The translations under genes and the position numbers were made by a program. From Glaciecola amylolytica (GTDB taxonomy: Bacteria > Bacteroidota > Bacteroidia > Flavobacteriales_D > Crocinitomicaceae), in assembly GCA_003856375.1 (NCBI GenBank), contig CP034120.1, forward strand, positions 2,958,501 to 3,022,500: a stretch of 64,000 bases of DNA, given 5' to 3'. Shown in pieces: positions 50,672 through 62,284 of this stretch (its first letter is position 1; every line of letters begins with the position of its first letter). The notes beneath the pieces were generated by a model. The model did no database searches and had not been told where the DNA came from. It was given only the letters and a program-made list of their open reading frames with translations.

Positions 50672-51507
50672 ATAAACTCGAAATCTACCCGTCTGTTTAA
50701 TTGTTTTCCTTCGGATGAGTGATTATCCCCGACCGGAACCTTTTCTCCTTTGAAATCGATTACAATACGATCGCGTTTCAAACCGGCTTTGACAAAAAAC
50801 TCGATGATCGACTGTGCCCTTCGTTCGGAAAGTCCGTCGTTGTATTGATCAGATCCGTCTGCATCCGTATGTCCGGTTACGCGTACACGCAAATCAGAAT
50901 GGCTGTTGATAACATACACAATCCGGTTCAGAAAGGAACTGTATTCCGGTCTGATTTCCGCTTTATCGTAATCAAAATAGATCGGTTCAAAGTGGAAGTT
51001 CTTGCGCTCGGAATCCCTCACCTCTTTTGATTTTCTCCCGTTTTTTAGATCCTCGGCAAAAATAGGCCGCCAGGATTGAAGTTCAATGATTGTTTTCTCT
51101 CTCGAAACCGTTTCGTTTACTTTAAAGCACACTACTTTCCCCGAAACGCCTTTGCATTCCAGACTGTAAAACTTTCCCTGTAAATATCCGGTCGAATCCA
51201 CAAATGTCATTTCGAAATCCAACATACACCAACGATTGCCGTATACATCTTTCTTTTTCAGAACTGTCGACTGTTTCGCTTTTACCGCATTTCCTTTCGA
51301 TTCAACTTTTAACAGCCGGACAGCATAACCTTCTTTGGCAGTCATTTCTTCCCTTGTCACCGGTTCTTTTCCGAAATCAAAATAAATGATACTTGCCTGA
51401 TCCGGTCTCTGCCCATCCTTAATCAACAGTCCTTTCCAAACACCCTCTATTTGAGCATTCAGAAAAACGGTAACGAAAAGTGAAAAAATCGTTAATTGAT
51501 ATTTCAT
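50668..51507 (-). CDS. OmpA family protein
   Basis: 279 residues with signal peptide (MKYQLTIFSLFVTVFLNAQ). An N-terminal ~150-residue beta domain (GVWKGLLIKDGQRPDQASIIYFDFG) is followed by the OmpA C-terminal domain: PIYFDYDKAEIRPEYSSFLNRI, VTGHTDADGSDQYNDGLSERRAQSI and GKQLNRRVDFEF. The Asp and Arg that bind diaminopimelate in peptidoglycan are present in the TDADG...LSERRA part. It should link the outer membrane or periplasm to the cell wall. Confidence 0.85.
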   Translation of the reverse strand: MKYQLTIFSLFVTVFLNAQIEGVWKGLLIKDGQRPDQASIIYFDFGKEPVTREEMTAKEGYAVRLLKVESKGNAVKAKQSTVLKKKDVYGNRWCMLDFEMTFVDSTGYLQGKFYSLECKGVSGKVVCFKVNETVSREKTIIELQSWRPIFAEDLKNGRKSKEVRDSERKNFHFEPIYFDYDKAEIRPEYSSFLNRIVYVINSHSDLRVRVTGHTDADGSDQYNDGLSERRAQSIIEFFVKAGLKRDRIVIDFKGEKVPVGDNHSSEGKQLNRRVDFEFI

Positions 51508-51576
51508 GTCTACTTATTCGTTAATTTTAAAAAAAAGTTGCCTTTCGTTCGAAAAAAGCACTGTTAAATTGACACC

Positions 51577-52110
51577 ATGAAAACGTTGTTATCCATTTCA
51601 TTACTCCTGATTGCGTTTGTGAGTGCAAGCCAAACGATCTACGATTTTAAAGTTACTGATATTGACGGAAACGAGTTCAATCTGGCATCGTTAAAAGGCA
51701 AGAAAGTAATGATCGTCAATACTGCTTCCAAGTGCGGTTTAACTCCGCAATACGAAGAACTTGAAAAGCTGTACAAAACCTATAAAGACAGTAATTTTGT
51801 GATTATCGGTTTTCCTTCAAACGACTTCATGTCACAAGAGCCCGGAAGCAACACCGAAATCAAAGAGTTTTGTTCTAAAAATTACGGAGTGAGTTTCCCG
51901 ATGATGAGTAAAATCGAAGTGAAAGGAAAAGACAAACACCCACTCTATCAGTTCTTAACTGAAAAATCAAAAAACGGATATTCTGACAATGCTGTAAAAT
52001 GGAATTTTCAGAAATACCTGATCAACGAGGAAGGAAAGCTCGTTAAAGTGATTTCACCATCTACCAAACCTATGGACGAAGAGATTATTTCATGGCTTAG
52101 AAATCATTAA
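51577..52110 (+). CDS. Glutathione peroxidase family protein, exported
   Basis: 177 residues starting with a signal peptide (MKTLLSISLLLIAFVSASQ), so periplasmic. The peroxidatic Cys is in VNTASKCGLTPQYEELEKLY, the WNF motif (AVKWNFQKYL) is intact, and a second Cys (IKEFCSKNYGV) is in the resolving position of thioredoxin-dependent family members. The usual NQF has become NDF (GFPSNDFMSQEPG), so the tetrad glutamine is replaced by Asp. Probably uses thioredoxin-like donors, not glutathione. The next gene follows after 17 bases. Confidence 0.9.
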   Translation: MKTLLSISLLLIAFVSASQTIYDFKVTDIDGNEFNLASLKGKKVMIVNTASKCGLTPQYEELEKLYKTYKDSNFVIIGFPSNDFMSQEPGSNTEIKEFCSKNYGVSFPMMSKIEVKGKDKHPLYQFLTEKSKNGYSDNAVKWNFQKYLINEEGKLVKVISPSTKPMDEEIISWLRNH

Positions 52111-52127
52111 TAATTCAAAAAAAACAA

Positions 52128-53762
52128 ATGCAGATTAAACACCTTGTAACTGCCGGAATTTTCACAATCCTGGCTGTAACTTCTTTTTCTCAGGACGGAA
52201 AAATTCCTACTTCCGGAGAATTTAAATACACTTGCGGAGAACCTTATCCTGTTGTAGATGCCGCGATAAAAAGCTATGCAGCCAAAGATGGAAATGTTAT
52301 TTCCTTCAAGATGTCAAAGGAACGGGTTGTCATCCAAAAATTCAGCGGAGATGCTTTCAGAGAAGTTTCCAACGAGGTTTATGAAGATTTTCCCAAAGGA
52401 ACTGTTTACGAAGACGATCTGGAAACAGAAGATTACGTTTACTTGTTGTTTTCTGTTTGGGACAGAGCGAATGAAACGGAGCAATTGTACGTCAGAAAAA
52501 TCAATCTGACCACCGGAGCATTTGAAGACGAAGGAAAACGAATTATTGCTGTGAGCGGAAAAGTAACCGGTGGAAACGGGAATAAGTTCAGGTTAGCGAC
52601 TTCATTCGACAACTCGAAATTGCTACTTCATTATCGCAAAAAGCCGGAATCCCGCAACAGCAAAATCAACAAAGACAATATCGGGCTTTACGTTTTCGAT
52701 TCCGGGCTGACCGAATTATGGGGTCAGGAAGTTGAGATGCCGTATACTGAGGCAAGGATGAACAACATCGACTACACGGTTGATAAAGACGGTAATGTGT
52801 TTATCTTGTCGGAAGTCATGAATGAAGGTGAAACCAGACAGTTTGACCGCGAGAACAATCCGAACTTCACGTACCAGATTATCAGTGTATCCGGTTCCGG
52901 CGTTCAAACCCAGGCTTCGGATATCGACGTTCAGGGTAAATTTGTGACACAGGTGAGTTTCTTTGAAGGACAAGATGACAAGCTGCTTCTTGCCGGATTC
53001 TACAGCAACAAACGCGGATTTCAGGTAGACGGAATCTTCTATTGTTCGATTGGCAAGGACGCCCGGCAAAACGATTTCAAATCATTCGAGATTCCTACCG
53101 AACTTCTCAAGCAGTTCACTTCCGAGAGAAGTCAGAAGAGAATGGACAAAAAAGAAGAAAAAGGAAAAGATCTCGGAATGACCAATATGGTTCTGCGCGA
53201 CCTGATTATTCACGATGACGGAAGTATTTTCTTTGCCGGTGAAAAGTATTACGTCATTACCACCAGAGATTCCAGAACAGGAACGGTGACTTATGATTAT
53301 TACTATGAAGAAATGCTTGCTGCAAAGATCGACAAAAACGGAGAGTTGATTTTCATTAAGAAACTTCCGAAAAGACAACACAGCGACAGACCATCCGGAG
53401 TCGGCTACGGATTTTCCGGAGCATTCTACCGGGGAGGATCACTCAGCTATAAACTTGTGCAATCCAAAGACAATTACTACATCCTGTTCCTCGACAACGT
53501 AAAGAATCTGGAATTGGATGAGAATAAAGTTCCTGCCAGACACGAAGACGGATGGGGAGGATTCCTGACTGCATACCAGATCAGCAAGGAGTCGGGAGAC
53601 GTGAAAAAGCTATCTGTAATCGACACCAGAGATGCTCAGGGATATGAGCTGCATCAGTTCGCAACACAGCGGATTATTGAGCTGGGAAAAGGTGAATTTG
53701 CACTGGAATGTTATATCAAAAAGAAACTGGATATCATGATCCGAATAAAAGTTCTTGAGTAA
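52128..53762 (+). CDS. Secreted protein of unknown function, beta-propeller-like
   Basis: 544 residues with signal peptide (MQIKHLVTAGIFTILAVTSFSQ). The mature protein is mostly beta with recurring strand-turn units such as NIDYTVDKDGNVFILSEV, RDLIIHDDGSIFFAGEKYYV and AAKIDKNGELIFIKKLP, resembling blades of a propeller. Lysine-rich segment RSQKRMDKKEEKGKD near residue 335. No known family is recognised. It lies 17 bases after the glutathione peroxidase gene, likely co-transcribed. Confidence 0.6.
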   Translation: MQIKHLVTAGIFTILAVTSFSQDGKIPTSGEFKYTCGEPYPVVDAAIKSYAAKDGNVISFKMSKERVVIQKFSGDAFREVSNEVYEDFPKGTVYEDDLETEDYVYLLFSVWDRANETEQLYVRKINLTTGAFEDEGKRIIAVSGKVTGGNGNKFRLATSFDNSKLLLHYRKKPESRNSKINKDNIGLYVFDSGLTELWGQEVEMPYTEARMNNIDYTVDKDGNVFILSEVMNEGETRQFDRENNPNFTYQIISVSGSGVQTQASDIDVQGKFVTQVSFFEGQDDKLLLAGFYSNKRGFQVDGIFYCSIGKDARQNDFKSFEIPTELLKQFTSERSQKRMDKKEEKGKDLGMTNMVLRDLIIHDDGSIFFAGEKYYVITTRDSRTGTVTYDYYYEEMLAAKIDKNGELIFIKKLPKRQHSDRPSGVGYGFSGAFYRGGSLSYKLVQSKDNYYILFLDNVKNLELDENKVPARHEDGWGGFLTAYQISKESGDVKKLSVIDTRDAQGYELHQFATQRIIELGKGEFALECYIKKKLDIMIRIKVLE

Positions 53763-53764
53763 GA

Positions 53765-53797
53765 AAAAAAGCTCCGATTTGATCGGAGCTTTTTTTC
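53765..53797 (+). terminator. Terminator of the peroxidase unit
   Basis: AAAAAAAGCTCCGAT-ttg-ATCGGAGCTTTTTT; a strong hairpin with T run just after the stop. Confidence 0.85.
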
Positions 53798-53873
53798 TTT
53801 TTATTCGTTAATATTTTGTTGATAAATACTAGCTAATTAACGCATTTTAACCCTGAAAACCGTGGCAATTTCG

Positions 53874-53881
53874 TATATTTG
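53874..53881 (+). promoter_or_regulatory. -7 promoter element of gyrB
   Basis: TATATTTG, exact TAnnTTTG, 40 bases before the ATG. No clear -33 partner. Confidence 0.5.
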
Positions 53882-53909
53882 TTCTGCACTGAAAAAGTGC
53901 ATTTTTTAA

Positions 53910-55874
<1,965 letters not shown>

Positions 55875-55880
55875 TTAGAG

Positions 55881-55915
55881 AAAAGCCCCTGACGATTTTG
55901 TCAGGGGCTTTTTTT
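55881..55915 (+). terminator. Terminator of gyrB
   Basis: AAAAGCCCCTGAC-gattt-TGTCAGGGGCTTTTTT. Confidence 0.85.
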
Positions 55916-55958
55916 ATATTTATAACCGAATCAATTTTAGTCAAACGAAATCAGTACT

Positions 55959-56564
55959 ATGCGTCATCGATTATTGCTCTTGTTCATTCCAGCCATTCTC
56001 CTTGCAGGGTGCTTTGACTACGATAAGGAAAATAAAGAGATCAGAGAAGCTTTTAAAAACAATCACTACAATTTCAAGCTGGATAAGACCATCAAGTACG
56101 AAGGGATTTCATTTACTATTCCGGATCATTTCAAGCGTTATTATTCGCATAATTACACTGTCAAAAACTCTTCGATCACCAGAACAAGCAATGCGCTGAA
56201 TATTTATTTTTCAGTAGAGCGTTTCAGTAAATCCGATTTGTACCGGGATTTCGTTTCTGATTTTATCATTAAAAATGACTTGCTGAATACTTTTCAGGAT
56301 GCTTACGTTTGGCGCAGATATGCTTCTTTGGACAATGCCGGAGTTTCAATTAAAAAAGAACTTCCTAAAAATCTAAAGCAAAAAGGAGTCATTCAGACGA
56401 TATCGGGTGACGGTTCTTATTCCGGGCAAACTTACTATGCAACGGCTACGGTCAAAGTCAAGGATGACTATTTTGTGTTCCAATGGATCACAAGCAAACC
56501 GATCATGAATTACACCTACGACGATTTTGAGCGTATTCTGAAAAGTGTGAAAAAGGCAAAATGA
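55959..56564 (+). CDS. Lipoprotein of unknown function
   Basis: 201 residues. Lipobox AILLAGC followed by FDYDKENKE. The mature protein is alpha/beta (YEGISFTIPDHFKRYYSHNY, FVFQWITSKPIMNYTYDDFERILKSVK) and resembles small PsbP/DUF-type lipoproteins with a single domain, but no family is certain. Its last codons overlap the next start as ATGA, so it is co-transcribed with the Nudix gene. Confidence 0.6.
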   Translation: MRHRLLLLFIPAILLAGCFDYDKENKEIREAFKNNHYNFKLDKTIKYEGISFTIPDHFKRYYSHNYTVKNSSITRTSNALNIYFSVERFSKSDLYRDFVSDFIIKNDLLNTFQDAYVWRRYASLDNAGVSIKKELPKNLKQKGVIQTISGDGSYSGQTYYATATVKVKDDYFVFQWITSKPIMNYTYDDFERILKSVKKAK

Positions 56565-57199
56565 CACGTGAAGATTTAATGGAGAAATTTTCCCGCGAAT
56601 TACCCGGAGAGGGTTCTCATTTGGCATTTATGCCTTACAGAGGCAGTTCCAGGGAACAAATTCAAAACGGGATTTCATACCGGGATTCGGCAGTTGCCAT
56701 TATTCTCTTCCACAACAGCGAAAACAAGCTCTGTACAATCGTTACTCAGCGTCAGCAATACGAAGGTTCACACAGCGGTCAAATCAGTTTTCCCGGAGGA
56801 AAAAAAGAACAGGACGATCCGGATTTAAAACATACCGCAATCAGAGAATGTTGGGAGGAAATCGGAATTGATGCCGGCTCCTTCGAATTTTTAAAAGAAC
56901 TCACACCTTTGTTTGTTCCGGTAAGCAAATTCCTGATCAGTCCCTTTGTATTTTATTCCACGGAACAATCTTTTGAATACACCCGTTCTGAGCGCGAAGT
57001 GGCTGAAATACACGAGTTGGATCTGATGGCACTTTACGAACCGGAATCCGTCATTACACTGGACATTCCATTAAATAAAGAATTCATGATGAAGAATGTT
57101 CCTCATTTCAAACAAGGAGACATTCTGATCTGGGGAGCAACCGCTTTGATTCTGAACGAACTGAAAGACCTTCTAAAACCGGACTCTGGCAAAGCCTAA
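56561..57199 (+). CDS. Nudix hydrolase, CoA pyrophosphatase type
   Basis: 212 residues. HSGQISFPGGKKEQDDPDLK is the UPF0035 motif of CoA diphosphatases (NudL/PCD1-like), and it leads into the Nudix box with AIRECWEEIGID. Such enzymes split CoA or its oxidised and acyl forms to phosphopantetheine and ADP. ATGA overlap with the lipoprotein gene; the 3' end overlaps the convergent DUF5723 gene by 27 bases. Confidence 0.9.
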   Translation: MTREDLMEKFSRELPGEGSHLAFMPYRGSSREQIQNGISYRDSAVAIILFHNSENKLCTIVTQRQQYEGSHSGQISFPGGKKEQDDPDLKHTAIRECWEEIGIDAGSFEFLKELTPLFVPVSKFLISPFVFYSTEQSFEYTRSEREVAEIHELDLMALYEPESVITLDIPLNKEFMMKNVPHFKQGDILIWGATALILNELKDLLKPDSGKA

Positions 57200-58660
57200 A
57201 GCAGCCGAAACACTCGTTCCGTTTTTCATGAAAAAGCTCAATGCATCTCTGGAAGCAACTCCGAATTCATATGCACCATCTTTTATGATGAAAGTCAATC
57301 CAAGCGGCATATTGTGCTTGTAAATCCCGCCACCGAAATATCCGATGCTCAACTGCAGCCATTTAACAGGAATGATATCTCCTCCGAATGAATAAACCGG
57401 GTTTTGAATCGATCCCGGATTTTCCTTGTTAAACGGAGCAACCACATCAAAACCTAAACGAACATATTTGATCGGCTCGTAACTCACTCCGAATCGGAAA
57501 TCGGAAGCATTCACCACCGTGTATTTCTGTTCACCTTCCAGAGTCATCAATCCGTTGTTACGCACCAATTGATTCACGGTTTGAGTAATGTTTTCTCCGT
57601 TCAAACCTCCCAATTCAAAGGATGCGAACAAGGTATCTTTCACTTTGTATACATTTCGCTTGTAGGTGACAGATCCGATGTTATTCACCGCAACCGCAAC
57701 CCGTAGTTTGTTGAAAAGGATCAAACTTGCAGACAAGTCAATTCCATATCCTGTTCCCATTACCGGAGCAATTCCTTTGTTTTTCTTCTGCATGGCATTC
57801 GATCCGCTTACGTTTCCGTAATCGATATCAAAGGTCGGTGTAATGGCCGAGTACATTCTCAATCCGTCATCGTCCGAAGTCATATTAAACATGGCCATTG
57901 AAGTAATCAATCTCGCTCCTACTCCTCCATACAATTCGAAAACAGAATCTTTCCCGAACAATTTACGTCCGTAACCAATGTTGTAGCTTCTGTTCCAAAC
58001 CATTTGGATCTGCGTTCCTTTCGTCAATTCACTGATCCGGATCGGAACATTCAGAGATCCGCTGATCACGTGTCCCAAAGAATCCTGAGAGATATTGGCG
58101 TTGTTCGCAATTCGTGAAGTATCCGAACCGTAAACAACCGTTAAGGAATCAAATACGGAAGATAATTTTCCGCGGAACAACAAATCCGTCGTTTTGGAAT
58201 TCATTTTTGAATACCAGCTGTAGTTTTCGCGGATATTAAAGGCAATTCCTCCGAATTTTTCACCGTAATAGGAAAAGCCCAACCAGTTATAATCGAAATT
58301 AATAGCAACTCCCGCTTCCGCATAATCACCAACGGCCTGCATTTGTCGTTTATAATCTATCTCATTCGGATTCTTATGCTGAGCAGCATTGTAAAGTGTC
58401 TTGGTCAGATTCTGCAGTTTTTTCGAATTCAAAGAATCCGATGAAACACCAAATGCAAATTCGGAAGTTCCCGTCGTAAATTTTTTACCTGCGTATCTCG
58501 GTCGCCATCCAAGCGCCGACGTATTGATTCCCAACGCGTGGTAATCTGTCACAAATGGGGTTGCAACTCCTTTTCCAACGGTTGGAAAGGCTACACCTTG
58601 AGTTTGAGAAAATGAAAAAGAATACGCTAGAAGGGTAAGAATAATTAGTTTAATCTTCAT
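57173..58660 (-). CDS. DUF5723 family outer-membrane protein
   Basis: 495 residues from MKIKLIILTLLAYSFSFSQ, a signal peptide; a longer frame with a start 27 codons upstream would add a second hydrophobic stretch and is rejected. The body is a long-chain fatty-acid-transporter-like or PorV-like barrel: WLGFSYYGEKFGGIAFNIRENYSW, YNIGYGRKLFG, LRVAVAVNNIGSVTYKRNVY and YVRLGFDVVAPFNKEN. It ends GFARVRF with the closing Phe expected of outer-membrane barrels. The function of DUF5723 proteins is not known. No companion gene overlaps its start. Confidence 0.82.
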   Translation of the reverse strand: MKIKLIILTLLAYSFSFSQTQGVAFPTVGKGVATPFVTDYHALGINTSALGWRPRYAGKKFTTGTSEFAFGVSSDSLNSKKLQNLTKTLYNAAQHKNPNEIDYKRQMQAVGDYAEAGVAINFDYNWLGFSYYGEKFGGIAFNIRENYSWYSKMNSKTTDLLFRGKLSSVFDSLTVVYGSDTSRIANNANISQDSLGHVISGSLNVPIRISELTKGTQIQMVWNRSYNIGYGRKLFGKDSVFELYGGVGARLITSMAMFNMTSDDDGLRMYSAITPTFDIDYGNVSGSNAMQKKNKGIAPVMGTGYGIDLSASLILFNKLRVAVAVNNIGSVTYKRNVYKVKDTLFASFELGGLNGENITQTVNQLVRNNGLMTLEGEQKYTVVNASDFRFGVSYEPIKYVRLGFDVVAPFNKENPGSIQNPVYSFGGDIIPVKWLQLSIGYFGGGIYKHNMPLGLTFIIKDGAYEFGVASRDALSFFMKNGTSVSAALGFARVRF

Positions 58661-58875
58661 AAGTGTTGTAGAATGTTCGCTAAAGAAACAAAAAAATGAA
58701 GAACCTGCAACAAGAAAAAACAAAAAGAGGAGTAAATTCACTAGAACTTACTCCTCTTTTTGCTAAACCATGCTAAAACTATAAAACCCAAAACTAACAA
58801 CTATGAAAATTGTTGTTCTTGAAACAAAGGTACTCCAGAATATTAAACTGGCAACTATTATTCACTTTTTTTTGT

Positions 58876-59784
58876 TCAAATAATTTCTTGATTCTTGTAT
58901 TCTTGAAGTTTCGATTCACCGACGTTTCTTTGATTTACCGGTTTTTTACCCGCAGATAAAAACAATACAGAAAGCATAAAAATCAAGCCATTCACGCAAA
59001 CTATCAATGGTGAGATGGAGATATTGATCCATTTTCCAAGCAGCACTCCGAGGATGCATGATACTATTCCTATGCATGCAGAATAGATAAAAGCTCTACT
59101 CAAAGTTTTGGAAAATTGCAATGCTGTTGCCGCAGGAAGCACCAATAAACCAATTACCAGGATCACTCCAACGCTTTCAAAACTCAAAACAGCATGAATA
59201 CTTAAGAGTAACATCAGTGTCAAATGAAAAAGCTGTGTCGGAATTCCGATGAATGATCCGAAATGCGGATTGAATGCCCAAACTTTCCAGCCTTTGAACC
59301 CCAAAACAAGGACCAAAAGCAACACAACGGTTAAAGGCAACAATTGTAAAATTGCCCGGGTTCCATAAAGGTATTCTCCGATAATCACCTGATCCAGAAT
59401 AGAAGTTTCCAAATCCCCGTACAATACGCATTCCTGATCCAAATCGCTGTTTTTCCCGGCAAAAAGCGCAATGAGCAACACTCCGATAGCGAATAAAAAC
59501 GTGAAGGTAAAACCGATTGCCGCATCTTCCTGAATGCGCCATTTTCTTCTCAGAAAGTCGATTAAAAAAGTGGTCAAAAATCCTGTTGCTGCAGCTCCCA
59601 AAAGCATTGGTCCGGAATCTCTCGTTCCACTCAGTAAATACGCCACAACAATTCCCGGTAAAACGGCATGTGAAATTGCATCACCAACCATCACCAGGCT
59701 TTTGGAAACCAACAAAACTCCCAATAATGATGCGGGAATAGCAACAGAACACGCTGTCAATATCATTAACACATCATTTTCCAT
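58876..59784 (-). CDS. Mn/Zn ABC transporter permease (second)
   Basis: 302 residues of the ZnuB/MntB (ABC-3) family with eight or more helices: SLLGVLLVSKSLVMVGDAISHAVLPGIVVAYL at the start and SFESVGVILVIGLLVLPAATALQFSKTLSRAF later. The GDAISHAVLPG motif contacts the ATPase. C-terminal polar tail. It overlaps the first permease by 11 bases. Between it and 58660 the sequence holds no clear gene. Confidence 0.9.
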   Translation of the reverse strand: MENDVLMILTACSVAIPASLLGVLLVSKSLVMVGDAISHAVLPGIVVAYLLSGTRDSGPMLLGAAATGFLTTFLIDFLRRKWRIQEDAAIGFTFTFLFAIGVLLIALFAGKNSDLDQECVLYGDLETSILDQVIIGEYLYGTRAILQLLPLTVVLLLVLVLGFKGWKVWAFNPHFGSFIGIPTQLFHLTLMLLLSIHAVLSFESVGVILVIGLLVLPAATALQFSKTLSRAFIYSACIGIVSCILGVLLGKWINISISPLIVCVNGLIFMLSVLFLSAGKKPVNQRNVGESKLQEYKNQEII

Positions 59785-60613
59785 AACTCTTCAGTTTTGA
59801 TTGAATTTTTACCGACAACGCAACAATAATTGCACAAGCACTTAAAACCATGATAATGCATGGACCAGTCGGAATATTCTTTCCTAAAATCGAAATATAC
59901 GAACCCAATAAAGAGGAGAAAGTTCCGAAAAGCAAAGCGAAAGTGAGAATCCGGCTCAAACGGTAAGTCAGCATTCTTGCAGACAATACCGGAATAATTA
60001 AAAGTGCGGACATCAATACAACACCAACAGCCTGAACTCCCATCGCTACGACCAGAATGGTCATTGAATTCAAAATAAAATCGTTCCAGCGCAGGGAAAA
60101 TCCTTTACTGATCATGAATTCCTTGTTAAAAGCGAAACTGAACATCACTCTGTAACGCAAGAAAACGGTTGTAACAATCACGATTGAAACACCGAGAAAC
60201 AAGTACAAATCCTGAAGATCCAAAGCTGCAATTTTCCCGAAGAGGAAATCACTCAGTCCGGCTTGTCCGTCGTCGGGTCTTCCCTGAATATAGGATAGAA
60301 GTGCCAGGCCAAATGCAAAAAAGATGCTGAGTGTTGCTGCAACAATTGCGTCGGATTTTAGTTTGGTTTTTCGTTGCAGCCAGGAAATCTGCTGTGTTGC
60401 GAACCATCCTGCACAGAAAGCTCCAAGCATTAGAATCCATGTTGTTCGCTGTCCGGAAAGCATGTACGCCAAAACAATTCCCGGTAAAATGGAATGTGAA
60501 ATAGCGTCTCCGATCAATGATTTTTTTTGGAGGAAAGTAAACGTTCCCACCAAAGCGGCACAAATTCCGATCAATGCAGTTCCGATAAATACGATCCAAA
60601 TACTTAAATCCAT
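59774..60613 (-). CDS. Mn/Zn ABC transporter permease (first)
   Basis: 279 residues, ABC-3 family, paralogue of the next gene: FLQKKSLIGDAISHSILPGIVLAYML, MGVQAVGVVLMSALLIIPVLSARMLTYRLSR. The two different permeases probably form a heterodimeric channel, as in the MntCD/SitCD and TroCD systems. The order regulator, binding protein, ATPase, permease, permease is complete here. Confidence 0.9.
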   Translation of the reverse strand: MDLSIWIVFIGTALIGICAALVGTFTFLQKKSLIGDAISHSILPGIVLAYMLSGQRTTWILMLGAFCAGWFATQQISWLQRKTKLKSDAIVAATLSIFFAFGLALLSYIQGRPDDGQAGLSDFLFGKIAALDLQDLYLFLGVSIVIVTTVFLRYRVMFSFAFNKEFMISKGFSLRWNDFILNSMTILVVAMGVQAVGVVLMSALLIIPVLSARMLTYRLSRILTFALLFGTFSSLLGSYISILGKNIPTGPCIIMVLSACAIIVALSVKIQSKLKSYGK

Positions 60614-60644
60614 CTTCCTTTTATTCTTTGTGCGCTTAGTAAAA

Positions 60645-61385
60645 TCAAGAGCGATGCTCTTTCTTATTCAACAAAAAAGTCATTCCGTAAGCTTGCTCGA
60701 TGTTCTCTGGCTGCAAAACATCCTCTTTCGAACCACTTGCAATCAGTTTTTTATTCAGCAGGATCACATCATCAAAATACTGAGCAACCACCGACAAATC
60801 GTGGTGTACGATTACGATCGTTTTTCCAGCATCTCTCAATTTCCTTACGATTGTCAGAATTGCCTCCTGAGAAGCCATATCGATTCCTACAAAAGGTTCA
60901 TCCATAATGATCAATTCCGCTTCCTGAGCCAAAGCTCTCGCTAAAAAAACGCGTTGTTGCTGTCCTCCGGAAAGCTGTCCGATCTGCCGCGTGGAAAATT
61001 CAGCCAATTGCACCTTCCGAAGCGTTTCTTTTACAATTTCCTTATCTGCAGAAGTGGTTCTTGCCCACCATTTCTTTGGAGTAATCCGGCCCATTTCCAC
61101 CACTTCCTCAACTGTGATCGGGAAATCCCAATCAATGGATTCTCTTTGGGGAACATAGGCTATCTTGGAGCGAAACTTTTCGAAACTGCTGCCAAAGAAA
61201 GAAACCTGACCTTCTTTGATCGGAGTTATTCCCAGAATTCCTTTTAAAAAAGTGGATTTTCCGGAACCGTTAGGTCCGATTATTCCGGTAATTCTACCTG
61301 AATTTACGCTTACGGAGATCTGATCCAAGGCCAACATTTCCCGATAAAAAACAGTTAAATTTTCTACTTCAATTGCCTTTTTCAT
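60645..61385 (-). CDS. Mn/Zn ABC transporter ATP-binding protein
   Basis: 246 residues with Walker A GPNGSGKSTFLKGILG, Q-loop, signature LSGGQQQRVFLARALAQ, Walker B LIIMDEPFVGID and H-loop VIVHHDLSV. PQRESIDWDFPITVEEVVEMGR is typical of MntB/ZnuC/TroB proteins of metal importers. ATGA-type overlap with the binding-protein gene. Confidence 0.93.
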   Translation of the reverse strand: MKKAIEVENLTVFYREMLALDQISVSVNSGRITGIIGPNGSGKSTFLKGILGITPIKEGQVSFFGSSFEKFRSKIAYVPQRESIDWDFPITVEEVVEMGRITPKKWWARTTSADKEIVKETLRKVQLAEFSTRQIGQLSGGQQQRVFLARALAQEAELIIMDEPFVGIDMASQEAILTIVRKLRDAGKTIVIVHHDLSVVAQYFDDVILLNKKLIASGSKEDVLQPENIEQAYGMTFLLNKKEHRS

Positions 61386-62284
61386 TTCAATCCTTCTTTA
61401 ATTGAATTAACATTATGAGATAACATTCCGAGATAAGTATCTGCTCCACTTCCTTTCGAACCTAAGGCATCAGAGAAAAGTGTTCCTCCTATTTTTACGT
61501 GATACCCTTTTCGTTTAACCGAATTCAAAACACTGTTCAAAGCCTTCGGACTGACCGAATTTTCTACAAAAATTGCTTTTACCTGATGATCGACTATGAA
61601 ATCAACTAAATCCACCACGTCTCTCACTCCCGGTTCCTGAGAAGTCGATACTCCTTGCAGAGCTTTTACCCGAATATTGAAAGTGCGTCCGAAATAATGA
61701 AATGCATCGTGCGAAGTGATCAGAATTCTTCTCTTTTCCGGAATCTTAGCCAACTCCCTTTTCAACTCCAGGGTTTTTGCTTCAACTTTTTGCAGGAAAT
61801 GATAGAAATTCTCCCGGAATTCCAGTTCGTATTGCGGATAGAGGTCAATCAACTTATCCACCACTCCGTTCATTGACTGAATCCACGAGTCGGTATCAAA
61901 CCAAACGTGTGGATCCGGAGTTATTTTATCTGTATAAAGTATTTTCGTTTTGGGGAAATCAGTTTGAAAAGAAACCACGGCTTTTCGTTCCGACAAACGT
62001 TCAAACAATTCAGCCATTTTCCCTTCCAGATGAAAACCGGTATAAACGACCAGTTTTGCGTCATTCAACAAGCCTACATCACTCGGTCTCGGATTGTATG
62101 TATGCGGATCAACACCCGGTCCCATAAGAGATTTAACGGCTAATCTGTTTCCTACAACCTGACGAACACAATCAGCCACAATCGATGTGGAGCAGACAAT
62201 GAGTTTGTCATTCTCTTTCCGCTGCTGAACCCTGCAGGCAAGCAAAAAGAAAAGGCCGGTCATTATGAAAACCCAATTTCTCAT
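61382..62284 (-). CDS. Mn/Zn ABC transporter substrate-binding lipoprotein
   Basis: 300 residues of the TroA/ZnuA cluster A-I family. MRNWVFIMTGLFFLLAC carries the lipobox LLAC. Metal-binding histidines are visible in MGPGVDPHTYNPRPSDV, ITPDPHVWFDTDSW and LITSHDAFHYFGRTF, and the acidic ligand should lie in TLFSDALGSKGSGADTY. There is no His-rich loop of the kind in ZnuA zinc proteins, which leans toward manganese, in line with an MntR-like regulator. It overlaps the regulator gene by four bases. Confidence 0.92.
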   Translation of the reverse strand: MRNWVFIMTGLFFLLACRVQQRKENDKLIVCSTSIVADCVRQVVGNRLAVKSLMGPGVDPHTYNPRPSDVGLLNDAKLVVYTGFHLEGKMAELFERLSERKAVVSFQTDFPKTKILYTDKITPDPHVWFDTDSWIQSMNGVVDKLIDLYPQYELEFRENFYHFLQKVEAKTLELKRELAKIPEKRRILITSHDAFHYFGRTFNIRVKALQGVSTSQEPGVRDVVDLVDFIVDHQVKAIFVENSVSPKALNSVLNSVKRKGYHVKIGGTLFSDALGSKGSGADTYLGMLSHNVNSIKEGLK

